A stretch of 64,000 nt of DNA from CAVYUC01 sp963816685. Lineage in GTDB: Bacteria > Bacteroidota > Bacteroidia > Bacteroidales > Prolixibacteraceae. The position numbers were made by a program, and so were the translations under genes. The stretch spans positions 78,647 through 142,646 of the forward strand of contig CAWFMB010000026.1 in the NCBI GenBank assembly GCA_963816685.1. Direction: 5' to 3'. The notes beneath the pieces were generated by a model. It saw nothing but the letters and a program-made list of their open reading frames with translations, was not told the origin of the DNA and did no database searches. Below are positions 1 to 9,893 of the stretch, piece after piece (the stretch's first letter is position 1; the number at the start of each line of letters is the position of its first letter).

Positions 1-293
1 AGAAAAAAGAGATCTTTTTTCTCGTTTAATTCATTAAATAAAAGAGCCAGAGTTACTGTAGAAAGCAAAACAAGAATTAGCCGGACTCCAATTTCGCCAG
101 GCAACAACAAGTGACCAATATGAATGAGCAGCGCCACCATTGGCGGATGATCGAAATATCCCCAGGCCATATTTTCAGAATACATCCAGTAATACGATTC
201 GTCGGAATGCAAACCAGTAAATACCGACTGCAATAAATTTAAAAGCAGCCAAACAGCTAAAATGAGGTAATGCTTTTTACCCAGGTTTTTCAT
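1..293 (-). CDS. GT39-type membrane glycosyltransferase, N-terminal part (cut by window edge)
   Basis: Start and first 97 codons of a gene running off the left edge. The protein begins with a hydrophobic helix (about residues 9-24), then an acidic motif LHSDESYYW and the stretch WGYFDHPPMVALL, both typical of the first periplasmic loop of GT39/ArnT-like transferases that use polyprenyl-phosphate sugars. Its ATG shares one base with the stop codon of the upstream gene (TAATG), so translation is probably coupled and the two transferases are likely made together. The glycan acceptor cannot be inferred. A family-level call is fairly safe; the C-terminus is not visible. Confidence 0.8.
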   Translation of the reverse strand, partial: MKNLGKKHYLILAVWLLLNLLQSVFTGLHSDESYYWMYSENMAWGYFDHPPMVALLIHIGHLLLPGEIGVRLILVLLSTVTLALLFNELNEKKDLFF

Positions 294-1936
294 TATTCAA
301 TTGGCTTTGCAATAAAATATTCTGTTCCGCTTTCCTTTAATTTTTGCACCGCATCCTTTAGGAAACCAGGGAATTTTTCTGACGGAACACGTTTCCACTC
401 TTCAGAACCTTTTATAACCTGATAATCCTTTAAATTCAAAAATTTCTTTTCCTTTTCTGAAAACACAAGGAAATGATCAGGCTCCTTCGGCAATGCATAA
501 ATTGTATCCATACTTACAACATTCAATTTATGGTGACTGTGAATACGAATATTGGAAGCTGCCCTTATATTGCCGTAAACATAAACTTTTTCAGAAGGGG
601 ATATATCCTGCCTGTATAACTCTTCTGTAAGTTGCTCCCCCGGATTTGGCATTAATAGCGGGTACAACAAAACAAAAACGTTAAAATAAAGCAACAAAAT
701 TAAATTTGCAAGAACAATTTCTTCCGAAACAGACTTCAACATTCCCGAAAACCAAATCAAAAGTGCAATTCCGCCAACAACAATCCCTGCAAGTAAAACT
801 TTATCTGCCAAAATAAAAACTGCATACAATATATTAATGCAGAATAAAAAAACTGTTAATCCTAGAAAAACAGTCAATGTTAAACTTTTTCCTTTTGTTT
901 TGGAACCTGTTAAAATAACTGCAAAAAACAATGAAACCAATGGTATAACAGGCAAAAGATAACGATCATAAAATTTAAACACAGCTCCCGACATTATAAT
1001 TACCAGCACAACCCACAAAAATATAAATGCAAGAATCGCCTTGGTTTTTTTATCGGATGCTGATATAAAAGATTTCAAACTTCGTGATTTTGATAAAACA
1101 ATAAAAATCCAGGGAATCAAAAAAACAAGCAGGTTCACAATTCCAAGAAATGTATTTTTCAGTACCTGCATAGTTTTGGAAGAAACACGTCCACCAACCT
1201 GATCATTGTAAAAAGACGAAAGATAATCAGAACCATGTTCGACATACATAATGATAAACCAGCTCAATGCAACAAGAATAGCTGTAATCAAAGAAGCAGG
1301 TTCAAGAATCTGATTTACTTTTTTTCGTTTCCATGGATTTAAAACAAGAAACAGCATACTCACTCCGGCAAATGCAGCTGCAGGTATCCCTTTTGTTTCA
1401 AATGCCAGTGCAGCTCCCAGGTATGCAAACCAGTAATATTTTATCTGTGGGTTTTCGGCTATTAAAATTTCAAGAAAACCCCACGCACTTATTGTTAGAA
1501 AAAGTACAAGTAAAATATCAGGAATTGAACGGCTGGCGCTCATTAACACCAATGGATTTGAGGCTGTTATAAAAGCTGCAAGCATTGCTGTCTTTTGATT
1601 GGCTGTAAGTGACTTTACCATAAAATAAACAATGGAAATCAATAAGCCACCGGCCAGCCAAAAAAATAAACGCGAAGTAAAAGTACTTACCCCCAGCATT
1701 TCATAACTCCCGATTAAAACCCAATAGGTAATAATCGGTTTGAAAAAACGAGGTGTGCCGTCTGCTTTGTAAGGCGTAAAAATGTCGCCTTTGTCCATCA
1801 TTTGTAAAACTGCGTCGGTATAATATTTTTCATCCGGAAAATGAAAAACATAATCAAGTGCTCCTGGTGCCGAAAAAAGCAAAAAAAGGATTGGCACTAT
1901 TAACCAGGAATATTTTGGCGGAACAGAAAATTTCAT
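293..1936 (-). CDS. GT39/ArnT-like integral membrane glycosyltransferase
   Basis: A 547-residue polytopic membrane protein with about 12 hydrophobic segments. Near the N-terminus the acidic motif FPDEKYYTDA sits in the first large loop, as in PMT/ArnT-family enzymes that move a sugar from a polyprenyl phosphate carrier to lipid A, protein or other envelope acceptors on the periplasmic side. RFFKPIITYWVL (about residues 63-74) matches the family pattern after the first helix. The roughly 120-residue C-terminal part is soluble, as in other family members. It is followed by a second member of the same family with a one-base stop/start overlap. Donor and acceptor are not identifiable. Confidence 0.82.
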   Translation of the reverse strand: MKFSVPPKYSWLIVPILFLLFSAPGALDYVFHFPDEKYYTDAVLQMMDKGDIFTPYKADGTPRFFKPIITYWVLIGSYEMLGVSTFTSRLFFWLAGGLLISIVYFMVKSLTANQKTAMLAAFITASNPLVLMSASRSIPDILLVLFLTISAWGFLEILIAENPQIKYYWFAYLGAALAFETKGIPAAAFAGVSMLFLVLNPWKRKKVNQILEPASLITAILVALSWFIIMYVEHGSDYLSSFYNDQVGGRVSSKTMQVLKNTFLGIVNLLVFLIPWIFIVLSKSRSLKSFISASDKKTKAILAFIFLWVVLVIIMSGAVFKFYDRYLLPVIPLVSLFFAVILTGSKTKGKSLTLTVFLGLTVFLFCINILYAVFILADKVLLAGIVVGGIALLIWFSGMLKSVSEEIVLANLILLLYFNVFVLLYPLLMPNPGEQLTEELYRQDISPSEKVYVYGNIRAASNIRIHSHHKLNVVSMDTIYALPKEPDHFLVFSEKEKKFLNLKDYQVIKGSEEWKRVPSEKFPGFLKDAVQKLKESGTEYFIAKPIE

Positions 1937-2172
1937 CTTTTCAGGTTAGCAATTATAACAAAAGCAACAAATTATAATATATCTCTGCAAAACCTTTCCT
2001 TTACTGAATTGCAGCGCAAAAGTGGCATTTTTTTCAGTAATTATAAAATTGAAGCCGGTAAACTGAAAAATGAATACATGGTTTCGCTGCAAAACTTAAC
2101 AGAATCATGTTTAAATTATTAAAAGATTTTGCACTCTTTATTCAAACATGGGGCGATAACGTCTGAATTAAA

Positions 2173-2180
2173 TATATTTG
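2173..2180 (+). promoter_or_regulatory. Bacteroidota-type -7 box for argH
   Basis: TATATTTG is an exact match to the Bacteroidota -7 consensus TAnnTTTG and lies 25 bases before the argH ATG at 2206, giving a leader of about 19 bases. No good TTTG -33 element is visible at the usual distance. The site helps favour ATG 2206 over the in-frame TTG at 2200. Confidence 0.45.
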
Positions 2181-2205
2181 TTAAAAATTCAATTATTTAT
2201 TGCGA

Positions 2206-3537
2206 ATGAAACTTTGGGAAAAAGGAATACCGGTAAACAAAGCCATTGAAAAATTTACGGTTGGGAAAGATCGGGAGCTCGATATTTTCCTTGCACCTTA
2301 CGATATATTAGGTTCGATGGCACATATAACAATGCTTGAATCAGTAGGGTTAATCGAAAAAAATGAACTGCCGGTATTGCTTAAAGAACTAAAAAATCTT
2401 TACAAATTAGCTCTTTCAGGTAACTTTACAATTGACGAGAATATTGAAGATGTTCATTCTCAGGTTGAATTTTTGCTCACAAAAAAACTTGGCGATTTGG
2501 GAAAGAAAATCCACAGCGGCCGCTCCCGAAACGATCAGGTATTGCTTGATTTGAAACTTCTTACCCGTGAAGCAATAAAAGAAATAGTGGAAAGCACCGC
2601 GAAATTAATTGAGAATTTGTTGGCCCGAAGTGAAGAAACAAAATCAGTTTTGATGCCCGGCTACACCCATCTTCAGGTGGCAATGCCATCATCTTTTGGT
2701 TTGTGGTTCAGCGCTTACGCCGAAAGTTTAACCGATGACCTTGAATTGTTGCATTCTGCTTTTAAAATTACCAATCAAAATCCACTTGGTTCTGCAGCAG
2801 GTTACGGCTCTTCGTTTCCGCTTAACAGGCAAATGACAACTAATTTGTTAGGTTTCAACAACATGAATTACAATGTAGTGTATGCACAAATGGGCCGTGG
2901 AAAAGTTGAAAAAATTGTATCATTCGCATTGGCGAATCTGGCAGGGACTTTATCGAAACTTGCTTTTGATGTCTGCCTTTTTACAAGCCAGAATTTTAAT
3001 TTTGTACAACTGCCCGCAGAATTCACAACAGGATCGAGTATTATGCCTCACAAAAAGAACCCGGACGTATTCGAACTTATCCGTGCAAAATGTAATAAAA
3101 TTCAGGGGATTCCACACCAGATAACATTAATTACCAACAATCTTCCGAGTGGATATTTCCGTGATATGCAGATAGTCAAGGAGGTATTTTTGCCCATTTT
3201 TACTGAAATGAATGATTGCCTGAATATTGCAGACCTTGCATTGAAAAATATTTCAGTAAATGATAAAATTCTTGAGGATGAAAAATACAATTTCATTTTC
3301 AGCGTTGAAGAAGTAAACAAGTTGGTTTTAAGCGGAATTCCATTCAGGGAAGCATACAGACTGGTGGGCGAAAATATTGAAATGGGCGAGTTTCAACCGG
3401 ATAAAAAAATAAACCACACTCACGAGGGAAGTATTGGAAATTTATGTTTGGACAAAGTTGAGGAGAAAAAAAATAATATAATCGCCAACTTCAACTTTAA
3501 GGAAATAGAAAATTCTATAAATCAATTAATTAGCTAA
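2206..3537 (+). CDS. argH: Argininosuccinate lyase
   Basis: Cleaves argininosuccinate to arginine and fumarate, the last step of arginine synthesis, in the cytoplasm. The 443-residue protein carries the fumarase/aspartase superfamily signature GSSIMPHKKNP (about 276-286), the HSGRSRNDQ substrate loop (103-111) and PGYTHLQ (151-157). I chose ATG 2206 (MKLWEKG), the usual family N-terminus, rather than a TTG two codons earlier. The gene stands alone on the plus strand, divergent from the glycosyltransferases, with no other arg gene in the window; glutamate synthase genes follow after a 261-base spacer. Length is normal for the family. Confidence 0.97.
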   Translation: MKLWEKGIPVNKAIEKFTVGKDRELDIFLAPYDILGSMAHITMLESVGLIEKNELPVLLKELKNLYKLALSGNFTIDENIEDVHSQVEFLLTKKLGDLGKKIHSGRSRNDQVLLDLKLLTREAIKEIVESTAKLIENLLARSEETKSVLMPGYTHLQVAMPSSFGLWFSAYAESLTDDLELLHSAFKITNQNPLGSAAGYGSSFPLNRQMTTNLLGFNNMNYNVVYAQMGRGKVEKIVSFALANLAGTLSKLAFDVCLFTSQNFNFVQLPAEFTTGSSIMPHKKNPDVFELIRAKCNKIQGIPHQITLITNNLPSGYFRDMQIVKEVFLPIFTEMNDCLNIADLALKNISVNDKILEDEKYNFIFSVEEVNKLVLSGIPFREAYRLVGENIEMGEFQPDKKINHTHEGSIGNLCLDKVEEKKNNIIANFNFKEIENSINQLIS

Positions 3538-3727
3538 AAATCATTAAATACCTGAAAATGTGATAAATGTCATGTTTTCTGCCATTTATTGTTCTGTTTT
3601 CTTTAAAATATGAAGGTTAAGAGTATGTTATTTAACACACTTTTACCTGATTTTAATTGTAAGATGTTTAGCGAATAATTATTTTTGATTTCACTTCGTT
3701 ACAAAAAGTTAGATTTTACTAACAAAT

Positions 3728-3763
3728 TTACAGCGGCTGGTGAAAATTTCCGGTTAGCTGTAA
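3728..3763 (+). promoter_or_regulatory. Hairpin in the gltB leader
   Basis: TTACAGC-GGCTGG can pair with CCGGTT-A-GCTGTAA around a 9-base loop, giving a 13-bp stem with G-U pairs and one bulged A, 35 bases before the gltB ATG at 3799. It is not followed by a T-run, so it is not a simple terminator. It could stabilise the leader or bind a regulator. Function is inferred only from folding potential. Confidence 0.3.
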
Positions 3764-3798
3764 CTGTTTGTAATAAAAATGAATATAAAAAGAAAAAA

Positions 3799-6700
3799 AT
3801 GACAGAGATGAGATTACCTGTAGAACAGGGAATGTATAACCCTGAAAATGAACATGACAGTTGTGGGATTGGGTTTGTGGCTCATATAAAAGGTAAACCA
3901 TCACACGATATCGTTAAGAGAGGACTGGAAGTTCTCCGTAATATGGATCACCGTGGTGCAACAAGTGCCGATAACTCAACAGGAGACGGTGCTGGTTTGC
4001 TTATGCAGATTCCTCATGAATATTTTGCGGAAGTATTGAATTTAAATGTTGGCGAACCTGGGAAATATGGTACAGGACTTGTTTTTCTGCCGAAAGAAAA
4101 AAATGAAGCCGATGTATGTCTTGATATTTTATCAAAACATATTAATGATGAAGGATTAACTCTGATTTGTTACCGCGATGTGCCAATTGATGGTTCTGCG
4201 CCGGGAGAAATTGCAAAAACAACAGAACCTGCAATAAAACAAGTTTTTATAAAAGCAAATCTTGAACGTGACACACTCGAAAGAAAACTTTATATCGTAA
4301 GAAAACTTGCAGAACGTGAAATAAGAGAGTCGGATTTAAAACATAAAGGAAGTTTTTATCAACCCAGTTTATCAGCAAAGATTATCGTTTATAAAGGCAT
4401 GTTTACGCCCGAACAATTGAAGAATTATTATCTGGATTTTAAAAACGACAAATTTAAAAGTGCAATCGCTCTTGTTCATTCAAGATTCAGCACAAATACT
4501 TTTCCTACCTGGGATTTGGCACAACCCTTCCGGATTGTTGCCCACAACGGCGAAATAAATACAATCCGGGGTAATCGTCTGTGGATGCAGGCACGCGAAG
4601 CACTCATGAAATCAGAAGTTTTTGGCGAAGACCTGAAAAAACTCCTTCCAATTATTGAAGAAGGAAAATCAGATTCCGCTTCTTTTGATAATGTGCTTGA
4701 ATTCCTGCATATGACGGGCCGCTCGCTGTCTCATGCACTTTGTATGATGATTCCGGAATCATTTAATGAAAAAAACCCGATACCGGAAAGTTTAAAAGCA
4801 TTCTATGAATACCATTCAACAATAATGGAACCTTGGGATGGCCCGGCTTCTATGGTTTTCTCAGACGGCCGCTATATTGGTGGCACACTCGACAGAAACG
4901 GCTTGCGCCCATCGCGTTATGTAATAACCAAAAACGATTTGATTGTAATGGGCTCCGAAGTTGGGGTGCAAACTTTCAAACCCGATGAAATCAAAATAAA
5001 AGGACGTTTGCGTCCCGGGAAAATACTTCTTGTGGATACACAACTTGGAATTATTATTCCCGACGAAGAAGTTAAAGAACAATTAAGCCGCAGGAATCCT
5101 TACCAAATGTGGTTAAAAGAAAACCGGATGCTCATGAAAGACATCAAAGTAAAGCAACGGGTTCCTTCTTCAATCGATAATTTTAATGTATACGCAAAAG
5201 CTTTTGGATATTCTAAAGAAGATATTTACGGCTTAATACAACCCATGTGCGAAACTACAGCCGAACCAACAAGTTCAATGGGAAATGATGTTCCACTGGC
5301 TGTATTTTCCGATAAACCGAAACGTTTTTTCGATTACTTCAAGCAAATATTTGCTCAGGTAACAAACCCGCCTATCGATCCAATTCGCGAAGGGCTTGTA
5401 ATGGCACTGACAAATTACATCGGTTCATTGCATTCAAATATTCTTGTGGAAACACCTGATCATTGCAAGTTGATAAAATTCCTGGGCCCTATTCTTACCA
5501 ACACCGACCTTGGAAAAATTAAGGATTTAAAGGATGAAATGTTTTCTCACGAAGTCATTCCGATGGTATTTCCTGTAAAAGAAGGCCTGAAAGGTTTTGA
5601 AGCTTCGTTTAACGAAATTTTGAGACATGCAGAAGAAGCTGTCGACAAAAGAAAAAATTACATCATACTTACTGACAGAAATATAAATGAAAATCAGGCT
5701 GCCATTCCTTCATTACTGGCTGTAGCTGCAGTTCACCACCATCTTATTAAAAAACAAAAGAGAATGCAGGTGGGAATTATTGTTGAAACTGCTGAAGCCC
5801 GCGAGGTGAACCATTTTGCGCTCCTGCTTGGTTACGGTGCAAGTGTAATAAATCCTTATCTTGCTTTTGCCGCTATAGAACGAATGGTAAATGATGGAAA
5901 AATTGAACTGGAATATAAAGAAGCCCGCAAAAATTATATAAAAGCAATTGATAAAGGTTTGCTGAAGGTACTTTCCAAAATGGGAATCTCTACCCTTCGC
6001 AGTTATCACGGAGCACAAATGTTTGAGGCAATTGGTGTGAGTAAAGAATTAATCGATAAATACTTTAAAGGAACGACTTCAAAAATTGATGGCATCGGGC
6101 TGGAAGAAATCTGTAAGGAAGCTACAATGTTTCATGAAGAAGCATTTCGTCCGGTTAATTCACCCGAACCTCCGCTTTTCAATAACAATGGAATATATGT
6201 ATGGAGAAAAGATGGTGAACATCATGCATGGAATCCTGAATCAGTTGGTTTGTTGCAGTGGGCCACACGTACAAACGATTATTTCAAATACAAAGAATAC
6301 AGTGCTTTAATTGATAAGCAAAATAGTAAACCTGCCTTCATCCGCAGCTGTTTTAAACATAAAAAAAATCCTATTCCAATCGAAGAAGTTGAACCGATAG
6401 AAGAAATCATGAAACGGTTTGTAACCGGGGCAATGTCATACGGTTCAATCAGTATTGAAACTCATGAAACGCTGGCCAGAACCATGAATGCAATTGGCGG
6501 CCGCAGCAATACCGGTGAAGGAGGTGAAGATCCATCCCGTTTTGGAACCGATCGAAACAGCAAAATCAAACAGGTAGCCTCAGGCAGGTTTGGTGTTACA
6601 AACAACTACCTGATGAATGCAGAAGAATTGCAGATAAAAATTGCTCAGGGTGCAAAACCCGGAGAAGGAGGTCAGTTGCCCGGTTTTAAAGTGAATAAAA

Positions 6701-8322
6701 TAATCGCTAAAACAAGAAATTCAACTCCGGGAATTACATTGATTTCACCACCGCCTCATCATGATATTTATTCTATTGAAGATCTTGCCCAGTTGATTTA
6801 TGATTTAAAAGCCACAAATCCTGAAGCAAAAGTTTCAGTAAAACTTGTTTCCGAAGGTGGTGTTGGTACAATTGCAGCCGGTGTTTCAAAAGCATTTGCA
6901 GATATTATAATCATTGCAGGTGCTTCCGGTGGAACAGGTGCAAGCCCGGCAAGTTCAATTAAACATGCAGGTCTGCCAGTTGAATTGGGTATTGCCGAAA
7001 CACAACAAACGCTTGTTTTAAATAACCTCCGGGGACGGGTAAAACTCCAGGTCGATGGTCAGATAAAAAATGGCCGCGATGTAATTACCCTTGCATGCTT
7101 GGGAGGTGAAGAGTTTGGCTTTTCAACTGCTGCTTTAATTGTGCTTGGCTGTATTATGATGCGCAAATGCCATCTTAATACTTGTCCGGCTGGAATTGCC
7201 ACGCAGGACGAAACGTTGAGAAAACGATTCATTGGTAAAACAGAATATACCATCAATTTCTTTAAGTTTGTAGCACAGGAAATCAGGGAATATCTTGCTG
7301 AAATGGGATTCCGGAAATTTGAAGACATCGTTGGCCGGACTGATCTATTGGAAGTTGACAAGGAAGTAATGAACTGGAAAACCGGGAATGTTGACTTTTC
7401 AAGATTACTTTATGTCCCTAAAGAAGCAAAAGAATATGCAATTCATAATACACACACAAATGCAAGTCCTACAAAAGGACATATGGATTTCGATTTGATT
7501 AAGGAAGCCAAAAAAGCAATCCGCGGAATGGAAAAAGTGTGGATGTCACATAAAATTGTGAATGTAGATCGCACAACAGGTGCAATGCTTTCCGGCGAAA
7601 TTTCAAAACGTTACGGCGAAAAAGGATTACCTGAAGATACTATTAACTGCACTTTCCATGGCACTGCAGGCCAGAGTTTCGGGGCTTTCCTTGTAAAAGG
7701 TGTAACTTTCAGGCTCGAAGGTGATTCAAATGATTATATCGGCAAAGGATTGTCAGGTGGAAAACTTATTGTTGTCCCACCTTCAGGATCCACATTTAAA
7801 CCGGAAGAAAATATAATTATCGGAAATACATCGTTTTACGGTGCTACCAGCGGCGAAGCTTATATTCGTGGGGTAGCCGGTGAACGTTTCTGCGTTCGGA
7901 ACTCCGGGGCAAATGCTGTGGTGGAAGGTACCGGTGATCACTGTTGTGAATATATGACAGGCGGTCGCGTTGTGGTTCTTGGAAATACAGGAAGAAATTT
8001 TGCTGCAGGTATGAGTGGCGGAATTGCCTACGTGCTGGATGAAAAGGGTGATTTTGATTACTTCTGCAACAAAGGTCTTGTAGACCTGGTGCCGGTGGAA
8101 GATAAAGGAGATGTAAACGAACTGCAGGCAATGATTAACAAACACTTGCTTTACACCCAAAGTTCGCTTGCAGCAAAAATATTAACCAATTGGGAAGAAT
8201 ACCTGCCCAAATTTGTGAAGGTAATTCCATTTGAATACCGAAAAGTACTGGAAGAACAAAAACTTCTTGAACTTCAAAAGAAGTTACAATTAACGGAAGA
8301 TGATCCTTCCCGTCACGAATAA
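3799..8322 (+). CDS. gltB: Glutamate synthase (NADPH) large subunit
   Basis: Large subunit of GOGAT, which converts glutamine plus 2-oxoglutarate to two glutamates for ammonium assimilation. Domains in order: a class II glutamine amidotransferase with the catalytic cysteine at residue 22 (HDSCGIGF; the short peptide before it is normally cleaved off), a central domain, an FMN-binding synthase domain with the [3Fe-4S] cysteines C1118, C1124 and C1129, and a C-terminal GxGxG beta-helix. The reading frame stays open 38 codons further upstream, but ATG 3799 gives the normal short propeptide. Length of 1507 residues is typical. gltD follows after 36 bases, so the two form an operon. Confidence 0.97.
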   Translation: MTEMRLPVEQGMYNPENEHDSCGIGFVAHIKGKPSHDIVKRGLEVLRNMDHRGATSADNSTGDGAGLLMQIPHEYFAEVLNLNVGEPGKYGTGLVFLPKEKNEADVCLDILSKHINDEGLTLICYRDVPIDGSAPGEIAKTTEPAIKQVFIKANLERDTLERKLYIVRKLAEREIRESDLKHKGSFYQPSLSAKIIVYKGMFTPEQLKNYYLDFKNDKFKSAIALVHSRFSTNTFPTWDLAQPFRIVAHNGEINTIRGNRLWMQAREALMKSEVFGEDLKKLLPIIEEGKSDSASFDNVLEFLHMTGRSLSHALCMMIPESFNEKNPIPESLKAFYEYHSTIMEPWDGPASMVFSDGRYIGGTLDRNGLRPSRYVITKNDLIVMGSEVGVQTFKPDEIKIKGRLRPGKILLVDTQLGIIIPDEEVKEQLSRRNPYQMWLKENRMLMKDIKVKQRVPSSIDNFNVYAKAFGYSKEDIYGLIQPMCETTAEPTSSMGNDVPLAVFSDKPKRFFDYFKQIFAQVTNPPIDPIREGLVMALTNYIGSLHSNILVETPDHCKLIKFLGPILTNTDLGKIKDLKDEMFSHEVIPMVFPVKEGLKGFEASFNEILRHAEEAVDKRKNYIILTDRNINENQAAIPSLLAVAAVHHHLIKKQKRMQVGIIVETAEAREVNHFALLLGYGASVINPYLAFAAIERMVNDGKIELEYKEARKNYIKAIDKGLLKVLSKMGISTLRSYHGAQMFEAIGVSKELIDKYFKGTTSKIDGIGLEEICKEATMFHEEAFRPVNSPEPPLFNNNGIYVWRKDGEHHAWNPESVGLLQWATRTNDYFKYKEYSALIDKQNSKPAFIRSCFKHKKNPIPIEEVEPIEEIMKRFVTGAMSYGSISIETHETLARTMNAIGGRSNTGEGGEDPSRFGTDRNSKIKQVASGRFGVTNNYLMNAEELQIKIAQGAKPGEGGQLPGFKVNKIIAKTRNSTPGITLISPPPHHDIYSIEDLAQLIYDLKATNPEAKVSVKLVSEGGVGTIAAGVSKAFADIIIIAGASGGTGASPASSIKHAGLPVELGIAETQQTLVLNNLRGRVKLQVDGQIKNGRDVITLACLGGEEFGFSTAALIVLGCIMMRKCHLNTCPAGIATQDETLRKRFIGKTEYTINFFKFVAQEIREYLAEMGFRKFEDIVGRTDLLEVDKEVMNWKTGNVDFSRLLYVPKEAKEYAIHNTHTNASPTKGHMDFDLIKEAKKAIRGMEKVWMSHKIVNVDRTTGAMLSGEISKRYGEKGLPEDTINCTFHGTAGQSFGAFLVKGVTFRLEGDSNDYIGKGLSGGKLIVVPPSGSTFKPEENIIIGNTSFYGATSGEAYIRGVAGERFCVRNSGANAVVEGTGDHCCEYMTGGRVVVLGNTGRNFAAGMSGGIAYVLDEKGDFDYFCNKGLVDLVPVEDKGDVNELQAMINKHLLYTQSSLAAKILTNWEEYLPKFVKVIPFEYRKVLEEQKLLELQKKLQLTEDDPSRHE

Positions 8323-8358
8323 ACAGATATTCAAACTAAAAAAACAGAGCTATTAGAT

Positions 8359-9786
8359 ATGGGAGATCCAAAAGGTTTTATGATAGTTCCGCGGAAACCA
8401 GCGGGATACAGACCTGCCAAAGAAAGAATCTATGATTTTGGTGAAGTTGAGCAAACTTTAAATGAAAAAGACAGAAGGTTGCAGGCTTCACGATGCATGG
8501 ATTGCGGAATACCATTTTGCCACTGGGCTTGCCCGGTGGAAAGTAAAATTCCGGAATGGCAGGATTCATTGTATAAAGGAAATAAAGAAGAAGCATACTA
8601 TATTCTTCATTCTACAAATAGTTTTCCTGAAATTACGGGAAGAGTTTGTCCGGCACCTTGTGAACATTCATGTGTCCTTGCAATTCATGAAGAACCTGTA
8701 ACTATTCGTGAAAATGAATGTGCTACAGTTGAACAGGCATTCGATGCCGGAATAATTAAGCCAAATCCACCACGCGAAAGAACTACAAAAAATATTGCAA
8801 TTGTTGGTTCCGGTCCTGCCGGACTTTCAGCTGCCGATTTGCTGAATAAAGCCGGGCACCGGATTACCGTTTTCGAAAAAAGTGATGCAATCGGTGGACT
8901 GCTTCGCTACGGAATTCCGGATTTTAAATTGAATAAAAGAGTTATTGACCGTCGTCTGGAACTTTTTGTTGACGAGGGAATCGTATTTAAAACAAATACA
9001 AATGTAGGTGTTGACATTTCGAAAAATGATTTATTAACTAATTTTGATGCTGTCTTACTTGCAGTTGGTGCAGAAGATCCGCGAAATCTTCCGGTGGAAG
9101 GACGTGATTTGAAAGGAGTTCATTTTGCCATGGATTTTCTTACACAACAAAATAAAAAAGTAGCAGGGCAAACAATTCCTGAAAGTCAGCGAATCACAGC
9201 AAAAGATAAGAATGTACTGATTATTGGTGGTGGCGACACAGGTTCCGATTGTGTTGGAACTTCAAATCGCCAGCATGCAAAATCAGTAACACAAATTGAA
9301 ATTCTGCCAAAACCTCCTGAAAAACGAACTGCAAATGATCCCTGGCCTTATTGGGCAAATGTTTTGCGGACTTCCAGTTCTCACGAAGAAGGTTGCCAAC
9401 GGCGCTGGAGCCTTTCCACAAAACGATTTATAGGTGAAAACGGAAAATTAAAACAGGTGGAACTGGTAAAGGTGGAATGGGAAAAAGATGAAACCGGAAA
9501 GTGGATTTTAAAAGAATTGCCCGGAACAAATGAAGTTATGGATGTAGATCTCGTTTTACTGGCAATGGGTTTTACACAACCCGTGCACAGCGGATTGCTG
9601 GATAGTCTGGGTGTTGAATATGATAATCGTGGAAATGTTAAGGTTAATGGAAACAAACAAACTTCAGTAGATAAAATTTTTGCAGCAGGCGATTCAGAAA
9701 AAGGAGCCAGCCTTGTAGTTCATGCCATTCAGGCCGGGAAAGTTGCGGCTCATTACATTAATGAATATGTGCGGGCAGAAAAATAA
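8359..9786 (+). CDS. gltD: Glutamate synthase small subunit (NAD(P)H-oxidising)
   Basis: Supplies electrons from NAD(P)H to GltB through FAD and two [4Fe-4S] clusters. The 475-residue protein has the N-terminal cluster cysteines C46, C49, C54, C58 and C97, C101, C105, the FAD Rossmann motif GSGPAGLSAAD (about 150-160), and the second nucleotide-binding motif GGGDTGSDC (about 291). The C-terminal motif AAGDSEKGASLVVHAI is the usual FAD contact. Encoded 36 bases after gltB and followed by a strong hairpin that probably ends the operon. No anomalies. Confidence 0.96.
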   Translation: MGDPKGFMIVPRKPAGYRPAKERIYDFGEVEQTLNEKDRRLQASRCMDCGIPFCHWACPVESKIPEWQDSLYKGNKEEAYYILHSTNSFPEITGRVCPAPCEHSCVLAIHEEPVTIRENECATVEQAFDAGIIKPNPPRERTTKNIAIVGSGPAGLSAADLLNKAGHRITVFEKSDAIGGLLRYGIPDFKLNKRVIDRRLELFVDEGIVFKTNTNVGVDISKNDLLTNFDAVLLAVGAEDPRNLPVEGRDLKGVHFAMDFLTQQNKKVAGQTIPESQRITAKDKNVLIIGGGDTGSDCVGTSNRQHAKSVTQIEILPKPPEKRTANDPWPYWANVLRTSSSHEEGCQRRWSLSTKRFIGENGKLKQVELVKVEWEKDETGKWILKELPGTNEVMDVDLVLLAMGFTQPVHSGLLDSLGVEYDNRGNVKVNGNKQTSVDKIFAAGDSEKGASLVVHAIQAGKVAAHYINEYVRAEK

Positions 9787-9812
9787 AACAACATTTTTTT
9801 GTAAAAACTAAA

Positions 9813-9891
9813 TGTAGCAGAAGTAGCCGGTAACCAACAGTTAAAAACTGCTGTTTTACTTCCCGGTTTTTCACCGGCTGCTTCTGCTGCA
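9813..9891. terminator. Long hairpin between convergent gltD and acyltransferase gene
   Basis: Bases 9813-9831 and 9873-9891 form a 19-bp stem (core GCAGAAGTAGCCGGT, two G-U pairs). The 41-base loop holds a nested hairpin (AACAG 9836-9840 with CTGTT 9851-9855). It fills the whole space between two convergent genes and likely terminates transcription from both sides, though neither side has a long T-run. Confidence 0.55.
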
Positions 9892-9893
9892 CT

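Noticed and set aside
3685..3798. N-terminal extension of GltB
   Set aside because: The 38 codons precede the family N-terminus and would give an abnormally long propeptide; the stretch also forms a leader hairpin.
7783..8160. Antisense open frame of 125 codons inside gltB
   Set aside because: Shadow of the conserved gltB coding region; no start signal or family.
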